From assembly GCA_035222895.1 (NCBI GenBank), contig JAVYIG010007523.1, forward strand, positions 1 to 64,000: 64,000 bases of DNA, read 5' to 3'. The stretch is from Strongylocentrotus droebachiensis (lineage: Eukaryota; Echinodermata; Echinoidea; Camarodonta; Strongylocentrotidae). A program made the position numbers and the translations under genes. Below are positions 25,701 through 36,534 of the stretch, in pieces (position 1 is the first letter of the stretch; every line of letters starts with the position of its first letter). The notes below the pieces were generated by a model. That model was not told the origin of the DNA, searched no databases, and was given only the letters and a program-made list of their open reading frames with translations.

Positions 25701-26534
25701 TGCCTAAGCGGGTACCAGTTGATCCCCCATTGTCCCCTTGTTCTTATGTAAATCATGAGCTGATTTGATGAGATAACCACCTGCCAGTGACCTCGCAGGG
25801 AGGTCTAATCCCTCCTGGCCAAACTAGTGCAGATAGGATTTAAGGGGTCATTTCTAAAAAGCCTTTTCCCTTTTTTGTATGATCCTACCACTTTTATTTA
25901 TATAATAGATTGTCATTGATTTTTGTATGTGTTTTACAGTGGGAAATTAACGATTTAATTTTTTTTTTTTTTTTTTTTGGGGGGGGGGGGGGGGGGGGAC
26001 ACTAGGCTTATATTGCACTCGTTTTTAAATCATGTCACTCGCCAAGCCACCTTGTCATGGGATATACCCTTGCATTCTACCCTAGGCCATACAAAATTAG
26101 ATCAATACTTAAGGCCATTAGGGGCCATGGCCAGTGCTTCATACCAAAGGAAGAAAACTGATAATCAGAAAGGAAAAAAATATCAGGATATTATTTTCCC
26201 CACTTTGAGCTCACTCACCGAGTGGTTGTTCCCGCAGGCGATATCTTTGATGACGGTGCCTTCGAGGTATTTCTTTCCTTCCCGTCCCTTTTCTAAGAAA
26301 CATGTGACTTTCTTGGGAGTGGACACGCATTCTGATGAAAGCTTGGTGGCGGTCACACTGTACTGCCCAGTTGTGTTGTGACCTGTGTACATGTAAATGC
26401 ACAAAAAAAGGAAAAAAGTCTCTTGGCATTGAAATTGCTGAAAATCAAAAGTTCATGTAAAAATGCAAGATGTCTAACAAGGAGCCATGAAGAACCTGTA
26501 TATATTTTCTGTTTGGAGGCAAGATACAAGGTAT

Positions 26535-26581
<47 letters not shown>

Positions 26582-26765
26582 TGAGAGAGAGAGTGAGAGA
26601 GACAGAAAGATAGATAGAGAAAGAGAGATATATATAGATAGATAGATAGAGATAGTGATAGAGAGAGAGAGATATATAGATAGAGAGAAATATAGATAGA
26701 GAGAAATATAGATAGAGAGATATATCGATAGAGAGATATATCGATAGATAGATAGAGATAGATAG

Positions 26766-26808
<43 letters not shown>

Positions 26809-29800
26809 GATAGAGAGTGAGAGAGAGAGAGATGCAGCTGGACCCGTTTTGTGCACTCACATGTCTGATTTTTTGTCAATGGTGTAATCAAATATAAATG
26901 AATTGTTTTGTTCAAGTCTGCACACAAACAACAACAACAACAAAACACAGTTGGTAGAGCAGTGGTCTCGTAATCCGGCGACCCGGGTTCGAAATCAAGG
27001 CGATGCGCTAGTGGCCTTTGGTAAGGCATTAATCCTCATTACCAGGTCCCTCATTACCAGATCCCTCAGAGAGGACCTAAAGTCATCAGTCGTCTGGTTG
27101 CTTATTAACAAGCATTTATGCTTTCTTAGCAGTCAGGTAAAATAACCACCACTACTACAAAATCATGTAATTTGAAAAAGCAGATTCTCTCACCTAACTG
27201 GCTGTATTCCTGACTGCCGAATGAATGAATAACACCTTTACAATCCAGGATCATGCTGAAGTCTGCTCCACATGCTACCTTGACAATGGGTGAGCCGTAG
27301 TAGTTAGGCTGCGAAACAGAGACATCGGAAGAACAGATCACAAGTCAAGAGATATACTTTATTATGTTTTATAAAAAATAATTAATAAAATCTGATATAC
27401 ATCATAGGATATGAAAGTTGGTAGTGTCTTCTTTTTTTTGTTTTACAAATCTGAGATGCATGGCCCTACATGTTATCAGTGTCTGTGATACGGTGTAATA
27501 TTGAAGCTCTAAAAAACTGTGCTTCAAAATGATCATTAAGTGCCTCAAAAAATAAATATCTTTGAGTAAAAGGTTTTTACCTTAATCATTTTCCCCAATA
27601 GACTGTAGTGTTATAAAAACCGTCAGGAAAACTGCTTTTGAAATTTCAAATTCCCATCATAAATATCTTGATAATCAGACAGACGATCGGCTTGTAAAAG
27701 TCATGGGATTCCTGACTGACCTAAAGGTTTATAATTATGGTTGCAGCATGAGCTAAATCCAGGATTTTGTTTAGAATCTGAGGCAAAGGTACCCAATCCC
27801 AAAAATGGGCTGCTCTCTAAAATCTAATCAAGGATGACTGAAAATTGGTCATATTCTGAAAACATGTCCAACTGGGCTATGCCCAAGTTTGGAATAAATT
27901 GTGTTCAGGAGTTACTGTGTGATTACATCCAATAGGATTGGAGAGATTCAACCAAACACTGGGTTGAAACTCCATTTCCTACCACACATAAGCAGAGGAA
28001 AATATTGCCATGAATCTGGACGAACACAACCTTTCATCTGTCCAAGGCCAGATTTTATTGATTAAGGTGTCAAATTATAGAAAACATGATAGGCTATAAC
28101 GTGTATTTGAAGAAAAAAATCTGTATGTACTATGTACTCATTGTATATAGGATTGAATATGGGTTCCTTTTAGTATCTCATACGCTCTGCTGCTGCATGT
28201 GAGATTTGTATACAAAACAACTACATGTAGTAATTCCCCTGGTACTTTAAAACACAAAGTCTGGTGTGTGTGATCAAACTATGATACAATACACATGGAC
28301 ACAGAAGAGTGCGTTTCTTTAATTTTTGTTTCCCTGCTTTCTATCCTACATCAACTCACCTTGCACGGTGTTCCCACGGACGAGCTTTGAACTCCGATTC
28401 CACATTGGCCCATTCTGTTATCACCAAATGCAAACACGGTTCCATCATCTGTAGGTAGGCAAGGGAATTGGAAAGGTTAGGAAAAAGATCTTTGGGGTCT
28501 AGATACTTCATCTGAAATCAAAGGTCTATAACAATAATCTGGGGGGTGTTTCACAAAGACTAAGATCGACTTTCAGTTGGACTTAACTATGGCAGGCCAT
28601 TCATGCCACTGTTTGCTCTCACCGTTTACTGGCATTGGTCTCTCAAGGGACCTACAAATCATAGTTACAAATCTACAGATTTTAAATTAATTTGATAATT
28701 CATTATTGAAGGAAAAAATATCTACAGATCATAATGTGAAAACAGTGGCATGAACAGCCTGCCATAGTGAAGTCCAACTTAAAGACGATCTTAGTCTTTG
28801 TGAAACACCGAATCTGAATAGAGTTGCTTGCTTGCTTGCTAGATGCCTATCTGTTCCAAACATACTGGATCAAGGCTTTCCATCGACTTCTACCTCTGGT
28901 TCTTTGTAATGTGACGTTACTTCTGATAGTTACTTCTGTAAATATTTACATATTCATGATTTGTAACAGTACGGACTACAGGTACAGGTACCAGCAACAA
29001 TACGGAACTCCACTAGCTGATCTATAATGGCTAATTTACCTGTTAAACACATTGTGTGGTTGCGTCCACATGCAGCAGTCACAATATGATGATCCTCTAG
29101 TCCCTCTACCAGTGTGGGGACGTCTCTCCGGTAGTCGTCTCCATGCCCAAGCTGCTCTCTGTCGTTACGACCTGGTGAGGGGAGGGGGACGAGAGAGAAA
29201 GGAGAAAGGAAATTAAGCAAGTCATGATTAACCGCAGAGCTGCAAACCTTGTGCGACCAAAAAAGGTAACCGTGATGGCAAAAAAAGGAATTCATTAAAA
29301 CCAAACTTACAACCAAGCGTGACACACTTCCAATGCAGAAATGTCCATTCCTCATGCTGTTTTTTCCATACAAGTAGGTATTGTTTTAGTGGTTGTTTTG
29401 GTATTATCGGCATTTCATTCTTTTTGAGAATATACTTCTCTTGAAGTATGTTTTCAAGTATGTTTTAAACTTAGTTTTCTATTGAATTTGTGATCAAATC
29501 AACATTTAATGGCAGTTGTTTGACGTGTGGTATGTAATTTTTTTTTATTTTTTTTATTTTTTTTTAAAAGAGCATTTTATGAAGAAAAAACGTACTACCG
29601 TAATTTGGAGGAAAAAACAGACTAATTCCGGCAAAAGCGGAATGGTTGGGTTGTGATTATGAATAATTTGTGACTTATCATGCAAGCAAAGATCATAAAA
29701 ATGATATATTTATAAATTGTGTCACAAAAAATACACTTTCCTAATATATCATCACAGATTTCTGACACAGAGACACTACATGTCACCTACAAGAATCACA

Positions 29801-32800
29801 TTCTCAAAGCTTATTGTTAATAAATAATTTGAGAAGTTTGGGGTAATGTGTTAGTTCCAAGCCTGGTTGGGTCAAAAGTTGAAGTTAAAATCTTGGTTTG
29901 TGCTATAACTTGACCACCGATGATGATACTGTGAAAAATATAAGAGGAACGTATACAACATTTCAATCACAGAGCCTCTTATACAACACATTATGGTGAA
30001 AGATGCAGAAATAAAATCAAACAAACAAAAATAGTGCCTCTGGCACCACCTTTGGTGGCGGAGGCATACAAATCATCTAGGCATCTGATTGGCCAAATGG
30101 GTACACTATCAATTAATGAGTAAGGGCATCAAAAACCAAAATGTTTACTAAAATTCCCCTTTTATCTGAGATAATGATGATTGTGAGTGTTATAGATAAT
30201 AAACATCTTTTTTTTCCTTCTTCTTCCTCATTACAAGAAGAAGAAAATTTAATTCTGTAAAAGATGCAGTGTTTCATACAACATGGTCTGCTAAAATAAT
30301 TTCTGTAAATTGTATGTCATGAAATAGTTTTACCATCTTACCGATACGATAACCTAAAACCTTTTTCTATACTATTTGACCAAAGTCTCCACACCCAAAG
30401 AGCCAGTTCTTACCCAATGTCATTGCTTTGCCTTCCTCTGTGATGATAACACTGTGACAAGAGCTTGGTCCTGAGAAGACGTTCCTAACTCGGATCCCTT
30501 CCAGCGCAGAGAGCCGATGCGGTCCCCAGAGGTTCCTACCGCCAATGATAGGTCTGCCTAAAGGTTGACATAATACATAATACATGTAGTAGTATTGATT
30601 GATATTTCTATGGTGCTTTTATCCATCAAGCAAGGTGCTCAAGTCATTCCAATGTTAACCTGGCTCTGGCTCTGGCAAGGCTACTGATTCTGTTTTTACA
30701 GCATTCAAGGAATTCTTTCCTATTGGTATCCATTGAACACCTGGGTAGAGAGTGGAAAATAAAGATCAACGTCAAGCCAAATGGACGCTAGTGCCGAGCA
30801 AGGTTTTGAACCCACGACTTTCACATCTCCAGTAAAGTGTATAAACCACTCTACTATGAGTGACAAGAGACGAGTGGAAAAGTGCACATACATGTATGTG
30901 TAGTTATAAGCTAATTTAGATTACTTGGACTGAACCTTAAATTTGAGGAGACCATTTTTTTAAAGCCAATGTAGACCGTTATAGTATAGTTTGGTTAAGC
31001 TTAGGCCAGCAATCTGTAAACAAAACAGCTAAAAAAACAAATGAAAACCACATACTCTGGAAAACAACAAACTACATTTGACATGCATCAATAGTGCAAA
31101 ATGATAAATGTGGCCTGGATTGAAATTGAACCAAGGAGCACAATTCACCAAAACATATGTCACAGAGCAACAACATGGTCACAGAATAATTGTCACCAGA
31201 TTTTGTGTAATACAATTTCACAGTGAGAACTGTATATCTCATTGAAGAGGTTCATCTGGCTGGTGATGCCATATTGAGAAATCATTTGATAGTTTAATTC
31301 ACAATCTTGCTGTGCTGCAAGCTTCTGAAGACCTTCAACTAATTCTGAAGGAGCTTGCCAGAACAAAATTGATTTTGGAAAATAAATACTGAATTCTGAA
31401 TGAAAGTGAGCTTACTTGCAGCTGCTTTGGTAAGTTTGTGTCTACCGATCAGATCCCAGTTCGTTCCTCCACTGAACAAGAGGGTACCAACAAAGGGAGA
31501 GTCCTTCAATTTCTGGAGTAAAGAACAAAGAACAAAGAAATGAGATGAATTTATAATAGTGCACATGTACATTATGTACACCCTGAACTATAGTTTCTCA
31601 TGTACTTAAAGCCCCACTGCACTACTTACATGTATAGCTACTTGCACCCTCTATATATAGCAAACAATGCCTGATCGGTGCCTGTTGGTCCCCCATGATC
31701 CCCTTTTTTAATGTTAATTGAGAGCTGACTTGATGAGATAACCACCTGTCAGTGATATAGAGTAGCCTATAGAACGCCAGGCAAATTTTTTTAGGTTGAT
31801 TTTATACATTCTTGCTATACACAAATTACTGTGAACCTGTCTATAAAGACCACCCAAGGTAGACAAGAAACATGGTCTTTACAGTGTATGTTTCGTTTGA
31901 TTCTGTGAGAATTTATTCTCTTTTTTTTTAACAGAACTGGAGTTTATCTTTAAAACTCTTTTTAAATATCTCTTTATTGATCACAAATGGAAATATAATT
32001 ATTAAGGAATCAGGACTAAAAAAAATTATGGGTATTCAATGTTATAAAAAGTAATGACTTATTTACTGTAACTTAAAGAGAAGATTGAGTTCTGGGAAGA
32101 GGTGAAAAATAATTTGTGAGCGTTCATCATTCTTATTATGCAAGTGTGGAAGAACATCAGATAAGACATGTTCCCTGAAAAGCATGGCTCTTCAAATGCC
32201 TTTACCGGTATATTCTAAATATGTCATGTAACATCGTAAAACTTGGAGGGTAGGATTTTTACGCCACATGTTCGTGTAGTCCTATATACATCTTTCTGTG
32301 TACAGTGTTTGTAACTTTACCAAGACTTGGCCAAATTTCTTATCATTTTGATGATTCCAGAACCTTGCAATACACACAAATTCTTATATGCTAGATGATC
32401 AACCTTTTCTGGTCGATTCCACACCGTTTCTTTCACAATGCAATCGCATGACCAGAACTCAACTTCATCTTTAATGTACAAATAACAAAATTAATGTTTT
32501 CTTCTAAAGCAATGATGTAACATGCTCACATACAATTTCTTGTTTATAATTCAGATACGACATTACAGCAACAACAACAAATATAATACAAGTGAGCCCT
32601 GGCCCACAAGTTGCTCCTTCCCTTTTCCTCTTGTATAGTTATATATTGCATGATCTGTCAAAACGTATTTGTATTGTGCTTTTATGATTGGCCTAATAAA
32701 TAATAATAATAATAATAATAAATGAAATACATGCTGTATTCATGTTGCCAATTTGATTAAATCAGCCCTATAGAATATCAATGATTGATGGGTCAACATG

Positions 32801-33215
32801 CACAAGCGTACTTGAAACATTTGTACATATACTCCTACACAGCGACAAGTAGATGTTCCTAGGCCCCTAAACCCTCTTTCAGCCAAGCTGAGTCACTAAG
32901 TACCATAATTCATATTTCCCTTCTTCTGGCTGAGATCCCTTTCAATTCATTAGATCGTATCAATATATGGAAACAGACTGGCTGGATACAAAGAGGCACA
33001 AGTGCATTTATGATTATGGAAAATGAATTGACTAGAAAAAAGGGACATTTTGACAAATGGATAATACTGTTTATGTTTCAAAATAACCTGTTTGGGGGGA
33101 GGGGAATGGGAATAGAGAACGCTGATACTAACAGTAACATAATGAAATAATGATGATGATGATAACAAAAATCAACAAAAACAATAATAATAAAAAAATT
33201 ATATTTTATTTCATT

Positions 33216-33246
<31 letters not shown>

Positions 33247-35777
33247 ATCATTATTTGCATTTGAAAAACACTTTTTGCTGGGAATGCAAGACTTCTAATA
33301 TTCATCATCATCATCATCATCATTATTTGCTAAGAAAAGAAGTCTTCTAACCCTTTTTACCCACTTACCCCCAGTTCAGGTTTTAGGTTTTAAATAATTC
33401 AAGAAATATCGGATATCCTTCACCCATGTTGAGAATGGCAAATAACATGAGTGCTAAAGCAGTGATACACACTGTACACTTTTTTGTACGTACAGGTTCC
33501 CCATGCAGGCCTCATGTTATTGTGAAATGACTATACATTTCTGTGCTGATTTTGAATTTGATCTATTTTGATAGCAGGAAGTTCCAATACCAATAACATG
33601 CAATTGTGATTAAGCATTAGCATCCTACATGTAATTAACAACTTGCCCTTCTTTCTTAATATTTACTAAAATAAATCTAATTTTGATTGCAGATTAGAAA
33701 AAGCCAATTGCAGAATTTGGCAATTGCCCAATACCCATTAATAAAATCAGTGTAAATGAAATCGATCCCTCTTGAGCTTCAATTTTTTTTGAGGGGCTTA
33801 TATCAGATTGCAATCCAATTTTGTAAAAGACATGTACACTGTACATGTGTTTGGAATGGGGTTCCTAAAAATGGATTTATAATACATGTAGATGTACATG
33901 TATATACATGTATTGTAATTAGGAGGATTTGTTGGCCTTTGAGAAAAAGAAAAGTACTATAACTATTGGAACAATCACAAGAAATTCCCATTTTGGGGTT
34001 GATAATTGGCAGATTGTCATTGCTTTCTCTCATACTGGAACTACAGGGAGTAGTATTCATAATGAAAAAATAACAACATCAAAATCACACAATTCTGATC
34101 TCACCTTTCATAGATCCTCAGTCAGAGGCCAAGGAAAATGAAATGGAAATAATTTAATGTTATTGTCATCAACCCTGCAAGTTGGGGCTTTGATCGGATC
34201 GGAAGATCGGAGCGACATCCTCACACCTTTGATCGGTATTGGCAAAAATTATCAGAAGAAAAAAAAATCGGCAGAATAATTTTTAAGTTTTGGGCTATCA
34301 AATGCTGAAAAAACATGCATACACAGTAGCTGGGATTATTTTGTCATTTAGAGTTGTTGTACATGTAGACCATGTTTGTTGATATTAAGTGCCTTTTCAT
34401 GACTTTGAAATTGATAATATTAGTCTAAGAATAGACGCAAAATATGCAAGCCGCAATCTTGGATTTTAATGACAAAGGACAAAAAACATTATAATCCAAG
34501 ATGGCGGCTTGCATGTTTTGCCTCTTCTCTTATTAGACCAATATGTTAATTTTAAAGTCGTGAAAAGGCACTTCATATCAACAAACATGGTCTACAACAA
34601 CTCTAAATGACAAAATAGTCCCAGCTATGCATGTTTTTTTAGCATTTGATAGCCCAAAACTATAACAAAAAAATCAGCATTAAAAAAAAAAAAAATTCTG
34701 CCAATTTTTTTCTGATCATTTTTATTGATCTGTGATCGGAATTTATTGTCCGATTTCACCCGATCGGCTCAAGATCAGCTACAGCGTTAATTATCATCTA
34801 TGTTAAAGCCTCTGTAAAGTGTTGGCAGCTCCAAAAATTTGCATAAACGAGAATCGTCTTTGTAAATGCGGACCGATACCTCCTCAAAAATAAGGATCGG
34901 CCACATTTTCGGAGACGTTTCATATTTTTGATTGGCGCACTGGCGATGCGAAAAAACAGCTTCTGCAATGATTTTCTCGAAGCATATTACATTGACGTTG
35001 TACGGAGACTTTCACATTGTGAGCGATAAATCCTCGAGAAGACGGACAACCCATAAAAGTAGACGGTGAACTGTCTAGGGTTTTTTTCTTACGCAGAATC
35101 TATTTATCGCATCGCCAGTGGGCGGTCCGGTAACCCGAAACCTGCAGAGCGCTGATGGAGAAAAATTCCGCAAAAATGCAGACGATCCTAATTTTTGAGG
35201 ATACATTTTGTCCGCATTTGTGAGGATATCCTCGTTTATGTGGACGATCCTCATTCTCGGACCAGCGCCCCTAGAAATAGAATCCACTGGTTTATTTGTA
35301 AACTTAGTCGTAAGCGAAGAAGGACGCTGTGTGAGCTGCGTGCCACGGTCTTAGAATTCTGGTCAACTTACACATTAGTCCAAATATTTGATCAATTTTT
35401 GACAAGACTTTTTGACCTAGTCTCCCCAACCACCAAGGCCAAGGGGCCGCTGAGGCGCGAAGGACGCGGCTCCTTTAGGCGTTCAAGCCTGAGGGTTACC
35501 GGGGCGCCTCGGCGGGGCCGTTGATCTAGCTGCGCATGTGGGCCAAGCCATATTGCCACGCCATATAGACCCTACGTGCCTCCCCATGCGCTCAATGATC
35601 ATGCATGTACAATACACACTGCCTGCAATGGAAATAGAAACTCACAATGGTTTCTCGTGGTTCTTGGTTCTTGGTTTCGACGACAGTTTTCGGCCCTCCA
35701 TTTTTCTTGCTTTTCTTCACAACCTTTTTCTTGCTGTCCCCTTCTTCTCCTGGCGATCTCTTCTTTCCACGAGGCAT
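22755..35777 (-). CDS. RCC2: RCC2 (TD-60) homologue, regulator of chromosome condensation 2
   Basis: Ten coding exons on the minus strand: 35777-35646, 31512-31416, 30557-30414, 29171-29040, 28448-28360, 27308-27194, 26382-26219, 25362-25182, 24200-24095 and 23007-22755. All have GT donors and AG acceptors, and the phases join exactly to 470 residues plus stop. Human RCC2 is 522 residues; the shortfall is mainly in the basic N-terminus (here Lys-rich, residues 5-30, a likely nuclear signal). Family marks: GGTNWDLIGR (59-68), RNLWGPHR (84-91), CGRNH (159-163), CGAGH (440-444), WGFGGYGRLGH and WGPSPTYGEL (from 402), spread over RCC1-type propeller blades. The vertebrate protein is a chromosomal passenger-associated factor at centromeres and midzone, and also binds Rac1 and Arf6 and acts in adhesion and migration. 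The start ATG has A at -3. Orthology looks clear by eye; I could not align formally. Confidence 0.95.
23085..23440. repeat. 350-bp dispersed repeat, copy 1 (RCC2 intron 9)
   Basis: It matches 27449-27800 almost end to end in the same orientation (shared blocks CTGAGATGCA, TATCAGTGTCTGTGATA, CCCCAATAGACTGTAGTG, ATAAATATCTTGATAATCAG, GCATGAGCTAAATCCAGGAT), with about 10 percent difference by eye. No terminal inverted repeat or open frame was seen. The class is unknown. Confidence 0.8.
23884..24033. mobile_element. Short palindromic MITE (GGCCCAAATTCACAAAGGAGG ends)
   Basis: A 150-bp element. The left arm, with AAATTCACAAAGGAGGTTTG, mirrors the right arm, with CAAACCTCCTTTGTGAATTC. A second hairpin, ACCAAGGTT...AACCTTGGT, sits at the centre-left. 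It lies 62 bp from RCC2 exon 9 in intron 9. Confidence 0.75.
24501..24700 (+). mobile_element. tRNA-derived SINE, family B
   Basis: Plus-oriented. The head reads TCTTGGTCTAGTGGATACAT (A-box like), then the body CTTTAGAAAGACATTGATCT, CCACTCTCAACCCAGGTGTA, shared in reverse with the copies at 11.3, 30.7, 50.9, 53.5 and 54.8 kb. It sits in RCC2 intron 8. Confidence 0.65.
24860..24925. mobile_element. Remnant of the CCTGTCTATAAAG MITE family
   Basis: AACCTGTACATAAAGACCAC followed by AGTCTTTGTATACATGTTTC resembles the ends of the elements at 60819 and 53030. Degraded. Confidence 0.45.
25647..25843. mobile_element. TTAA MITE, AAAGCCCCACTGCACTA family, copy 1
   Basis: Bounded by TTAA. The left end TTAAAGCGGGACTGCACTA is mirrored by the right end, which reads TAGTGCAGATAGGATTTAA on the plus strand. 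The same interior (GTAGCTACCTGCGCCCTCTA, GATGAGATAACCACCTG) recurs at 31606, 48278 and 59699. Piggybac-type target by the TTAA. RCC2 intron 7. Confidence 0.75.
25959..25998. repeat. Adjoining poly-T and poly-G runs
   Basis: About 19 T followed directly by about 20 G. The junction is unusual, is error-prone to sequence, and its length should be regarded as approximate. Confidence 0.85.
26538..26836. repeat. (GA)n to (GATA)n compound microsatellite in RCC2 intron 6
   Basis: About 40 bp of pure GA, then mixed GAGATATA, then (GATA)n near 26755-26810, then GA again. It is close to exon 7 (about 160 bp upstream of its acceptor on the minus strand, where it reads as a TC/TATC pyrimidine-rich tract). 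Confidence 0.95.
26951..27145 (+). mobile_element. tRNA-derived SINE, family A
   Basis: The head has an A-box-like TTGGTAGAGCAGTGGTCTCG and a B box GGGTTCGAAATC (from 26985), spaced as in a tRNA gene. It is followed by a non-tRNA body (CCTTTGGTAAGGCATTAATC; GAGAGGACCTAAAGTCATCA). A small duplication, TCATTACCAG(G/A)TCCC, sits inside. The 3' end reaches to about 50 bp from RCC2 exon 6. Confidence 0.8.
27449..27800. repeat. 350-bp dispersed repeat, copy 2 (RCC2 intron 5)
   Basis: Direct-orientation partner of 23085-23440, with the same order of blocks throughout. The two copies bracket RCC2 exons 6 to 9. Confidence 0.8.
28545..28809. mobile_element. Inverted-repeat MITE (GGTGTTTCACAAAG ends)
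   Basis: The left end GGTGTTTCACAAAGACTAAG is mirrored by CTTAGTCTTTGTGAAACACC on the right. The match extends about 75 bp inward (GTTGGACTT..ACTATGGCAGGC; CATGCCACTGTTT). The 265-bp element fills much of RCC2 intron 4 and has no open frame. Confidence 0.8.
29235..29650. mobile_element. hAT-like MITE, copy 2
   Basis: Same family and orientation as 14524-15035, with the left CAGAGCTGCAAACCTTG end intact and the right end cut short at GGAATGGTTGGG. It begins 64 bp upstream (minus sense) of RCC2 exon 4, in intron 3. Confidence 0.7.
30600..30860 (-). mobile_element. tRNA-derived SINE, family B
   Basis: On the plus strand it ends with GAACCCACGACTTTCACATC..AACCACTCTACTATGAGTG, the reverse of a tRNA-like head with a GTGGGTTCAAAACC B box. 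The body contains CACCTGGGTAGAGAGTGGAA and a variant of GATCAATGTC. RCC2 intron 2. Confidence 0.65.
31606..31757. mobile_element. TTAA MITE, AAAGCCCCACTGCACTA family, copy 2
   Basis: The left end TTAAAGCCCCACTGCACTA is intact; the right end fades after GATAACCACCTGTCAGTG. It sits 94 bp upstream (minus sense) of RCC2 exon 2. Confidence 0.65.
31836..31905. mobile_element. Partial CCTGTCTATAAAG-family MITE
   Basis: CTGTGAACCTGTCTATAAAG then ACCACCCAAGGTAGACAAG, the same left end as 60819 and 53030, with a fading right half (GGTCTTTACAGTGTATG). Confidence 0.55.
32073..32474. mobile_element. TTAA MITE, GTAAAGACCAGT family (reverse orientation)
   Basis: Bounded by TTAA. From the right it reads as the reverse complement of 52090 and 55196: GATCAACCTTTTCTGGTCGA, CACCGTTTCTTTCACAATGC, AATCGCATGACCAG. 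The left part instead matches 19420, so this copy looks like a chimera of two related elements or an older, longer form. RCC2 intron 1. Confidence 0.65.
32640..32725 (+). mobile_element. LINE-like 3' tail with (AAT)n
   Basis: TTGTATTGTGCTTTTATGAT, TGGCCTAATAAATAATAAT resembles the last bases of invertebrate non-LTR elements ending in a short tandem repeat. Only the tail is visible. Confidence 0.35.
33215..33325. repeat. (ATC)n microsatellites
   Basis: Two ATC/TCA tracts, near 33217-33245 and 33302-33322, in RCC2 intron 1. Confidence 0.85.
34186..34782. mobile_element. Long-hairpin MITE (~600 bp, arms ~280 bp)
   Basis: Almost the whole element is a palindrome. Left blocks TTTTGGGCTATCAAATGCTG, TAGAGTTGTTGTACATGTAG, AAGTGCCTTTTCATGACTTT and TTGGATTTTAATGACAAAGG are mirrored in order by GTCATTAAAATCC-like, AAAGTCGTGAAAAGGCACTT, CTACAACAACTCTAA and GCATTTGATAGCCCAAAACT on the right. 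The outermost part is GATCGG-rich on both sides. There is no open frame. It lies in RCC2 intron 1, about 860 bp from exon 1. Confidence 0.85.
34835..35265. mobile_element. Imperfect foldback element next to the long hairpin
   Basis: The left arm (GCATAAACGAGAATCG; AAATGCGGACCGATACCTCC; TCAAAAATAAGGATCG; ACTGGCGATGCG) is mirrored on the right (CGCATCGCCAGT; CGATCCTAATTTTTGAGG; TGTCCGCATTTGTGAGGATA; CTCGTTTATG). Arms are about 150 bp with some mismatches. CpG content is visibly higher than in flanking DNA. A 109-codon frame crossing the right arm is an artefact of this repeat. Confidence 0.75.
35443..35519. other. Compact GC-rich hairpin near the 5' end of RCC2 intron 1
   Basis: A 77-bp stretch in which GGGGCCGCTGAGGCGC pairs with GCGCCTCGGCGGGGCC. 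Inside it are smaller possible stems (GAAGGACGCGG..CTCCTT and AGGCGTTCAAGCCT). GC is about 70 percent against an AT-rich background. Its function is unknown: it may be a CpG-island fragment, a structured intronic RNA or part of an unrecognised repeat. Confidence 0.5.
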
Positions 35778-35900
35778 ATTGGCTGTTATGAAAATAGCAG
35801 AATTCCCGACAAAAGCAAAACTGATACGGCACAATCAACACAAAGGACGCGAGGAAAGTCGCATAAAAACAGTGTGTGTACCTAATTAGCATATGACCTC
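35778..35900 (-). promoter_or_regulatory. Probable RCC2 5' UTR and promoter
   Basis: Immediately upstream of the RCC2 start on the minus strand, with a few CpGs (GACTTTCCTCGCGTCC) and no TATA box that I can place with confidence. The transcription start cannot be fixed from sequence. Confidence 0.4.
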
Positions 35901-36520
35901 TTAAAAGGTCAAAATGTAAATTCTGAGAAAAGGAAAAAAACCGCTGGGCTGTTTCGTTTTGTATTTCTTTTGTTTTTGTTTTTACTTGTTTATGTGTTGT
36001 TTTGTTAAATTATAATTTGGGTTTTTGTTGTTTTCGTTTTGGTTTTGTTTTGTTTTTTCTATGTTTTTGTATTTGTTTTTGATTTGTTATGTTCTTATTC
36101 TTGTTCTTCTTTGGAGCAGTTCAAGGTGGCTCTTGAAACAATTATTTAGTTCCCTTTTCAGGAACTGTACCGCATATAGAGCTGTATTAACAACTCTATG
36201 CTTTACCCTCATATAGATGCTGAACAGGCGTTGATGAGAAGTACCATAGAAGTAGAAGTAGATGTTGTTATTGTTGCTTTTTCCCCTATAATATTAATAG
36301 CCCCCACCCAATGTTTCGCTTCACTGAATTCAGAGTATGTATGCAAGCCCAGAGGCGCGATGGCGCGATGCAGGAATAATAAATCTTTCACCCTCTCCTA
36401 GATATCATGTGGACTTTCTCAACTTGCACGATCGAAACCAACATTTGGTGATATTTTAATAACGTTTTTGTGGCTTGGAAAAAAGAAGTAAAACCAAACT
36501 AACCCAGATAGCAAAATGTT
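35901..36520. other. T/G-rich intergenic DNA
   Basis: A TTTTG/TTTTGTT-rich stretch (35955-36080), then unique-looking sequence. No feature was recognised. Confidence 0.4.
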
Positions 36521-36534
36521 GTGAGGCCCTGATC

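Noticed and set aside
26951-27030. Possible functional tRNA gene
   Set aside because: It has A and B boxes but cannot form a full cloverleaf and continues into a SINE body shared with 16750-16850.
35195-35524. 109-codon plus frame with Arg-rich sequence
   Set aside because: It spans the right arm of the foldback element and the GC hairpin; composition is explained by these.
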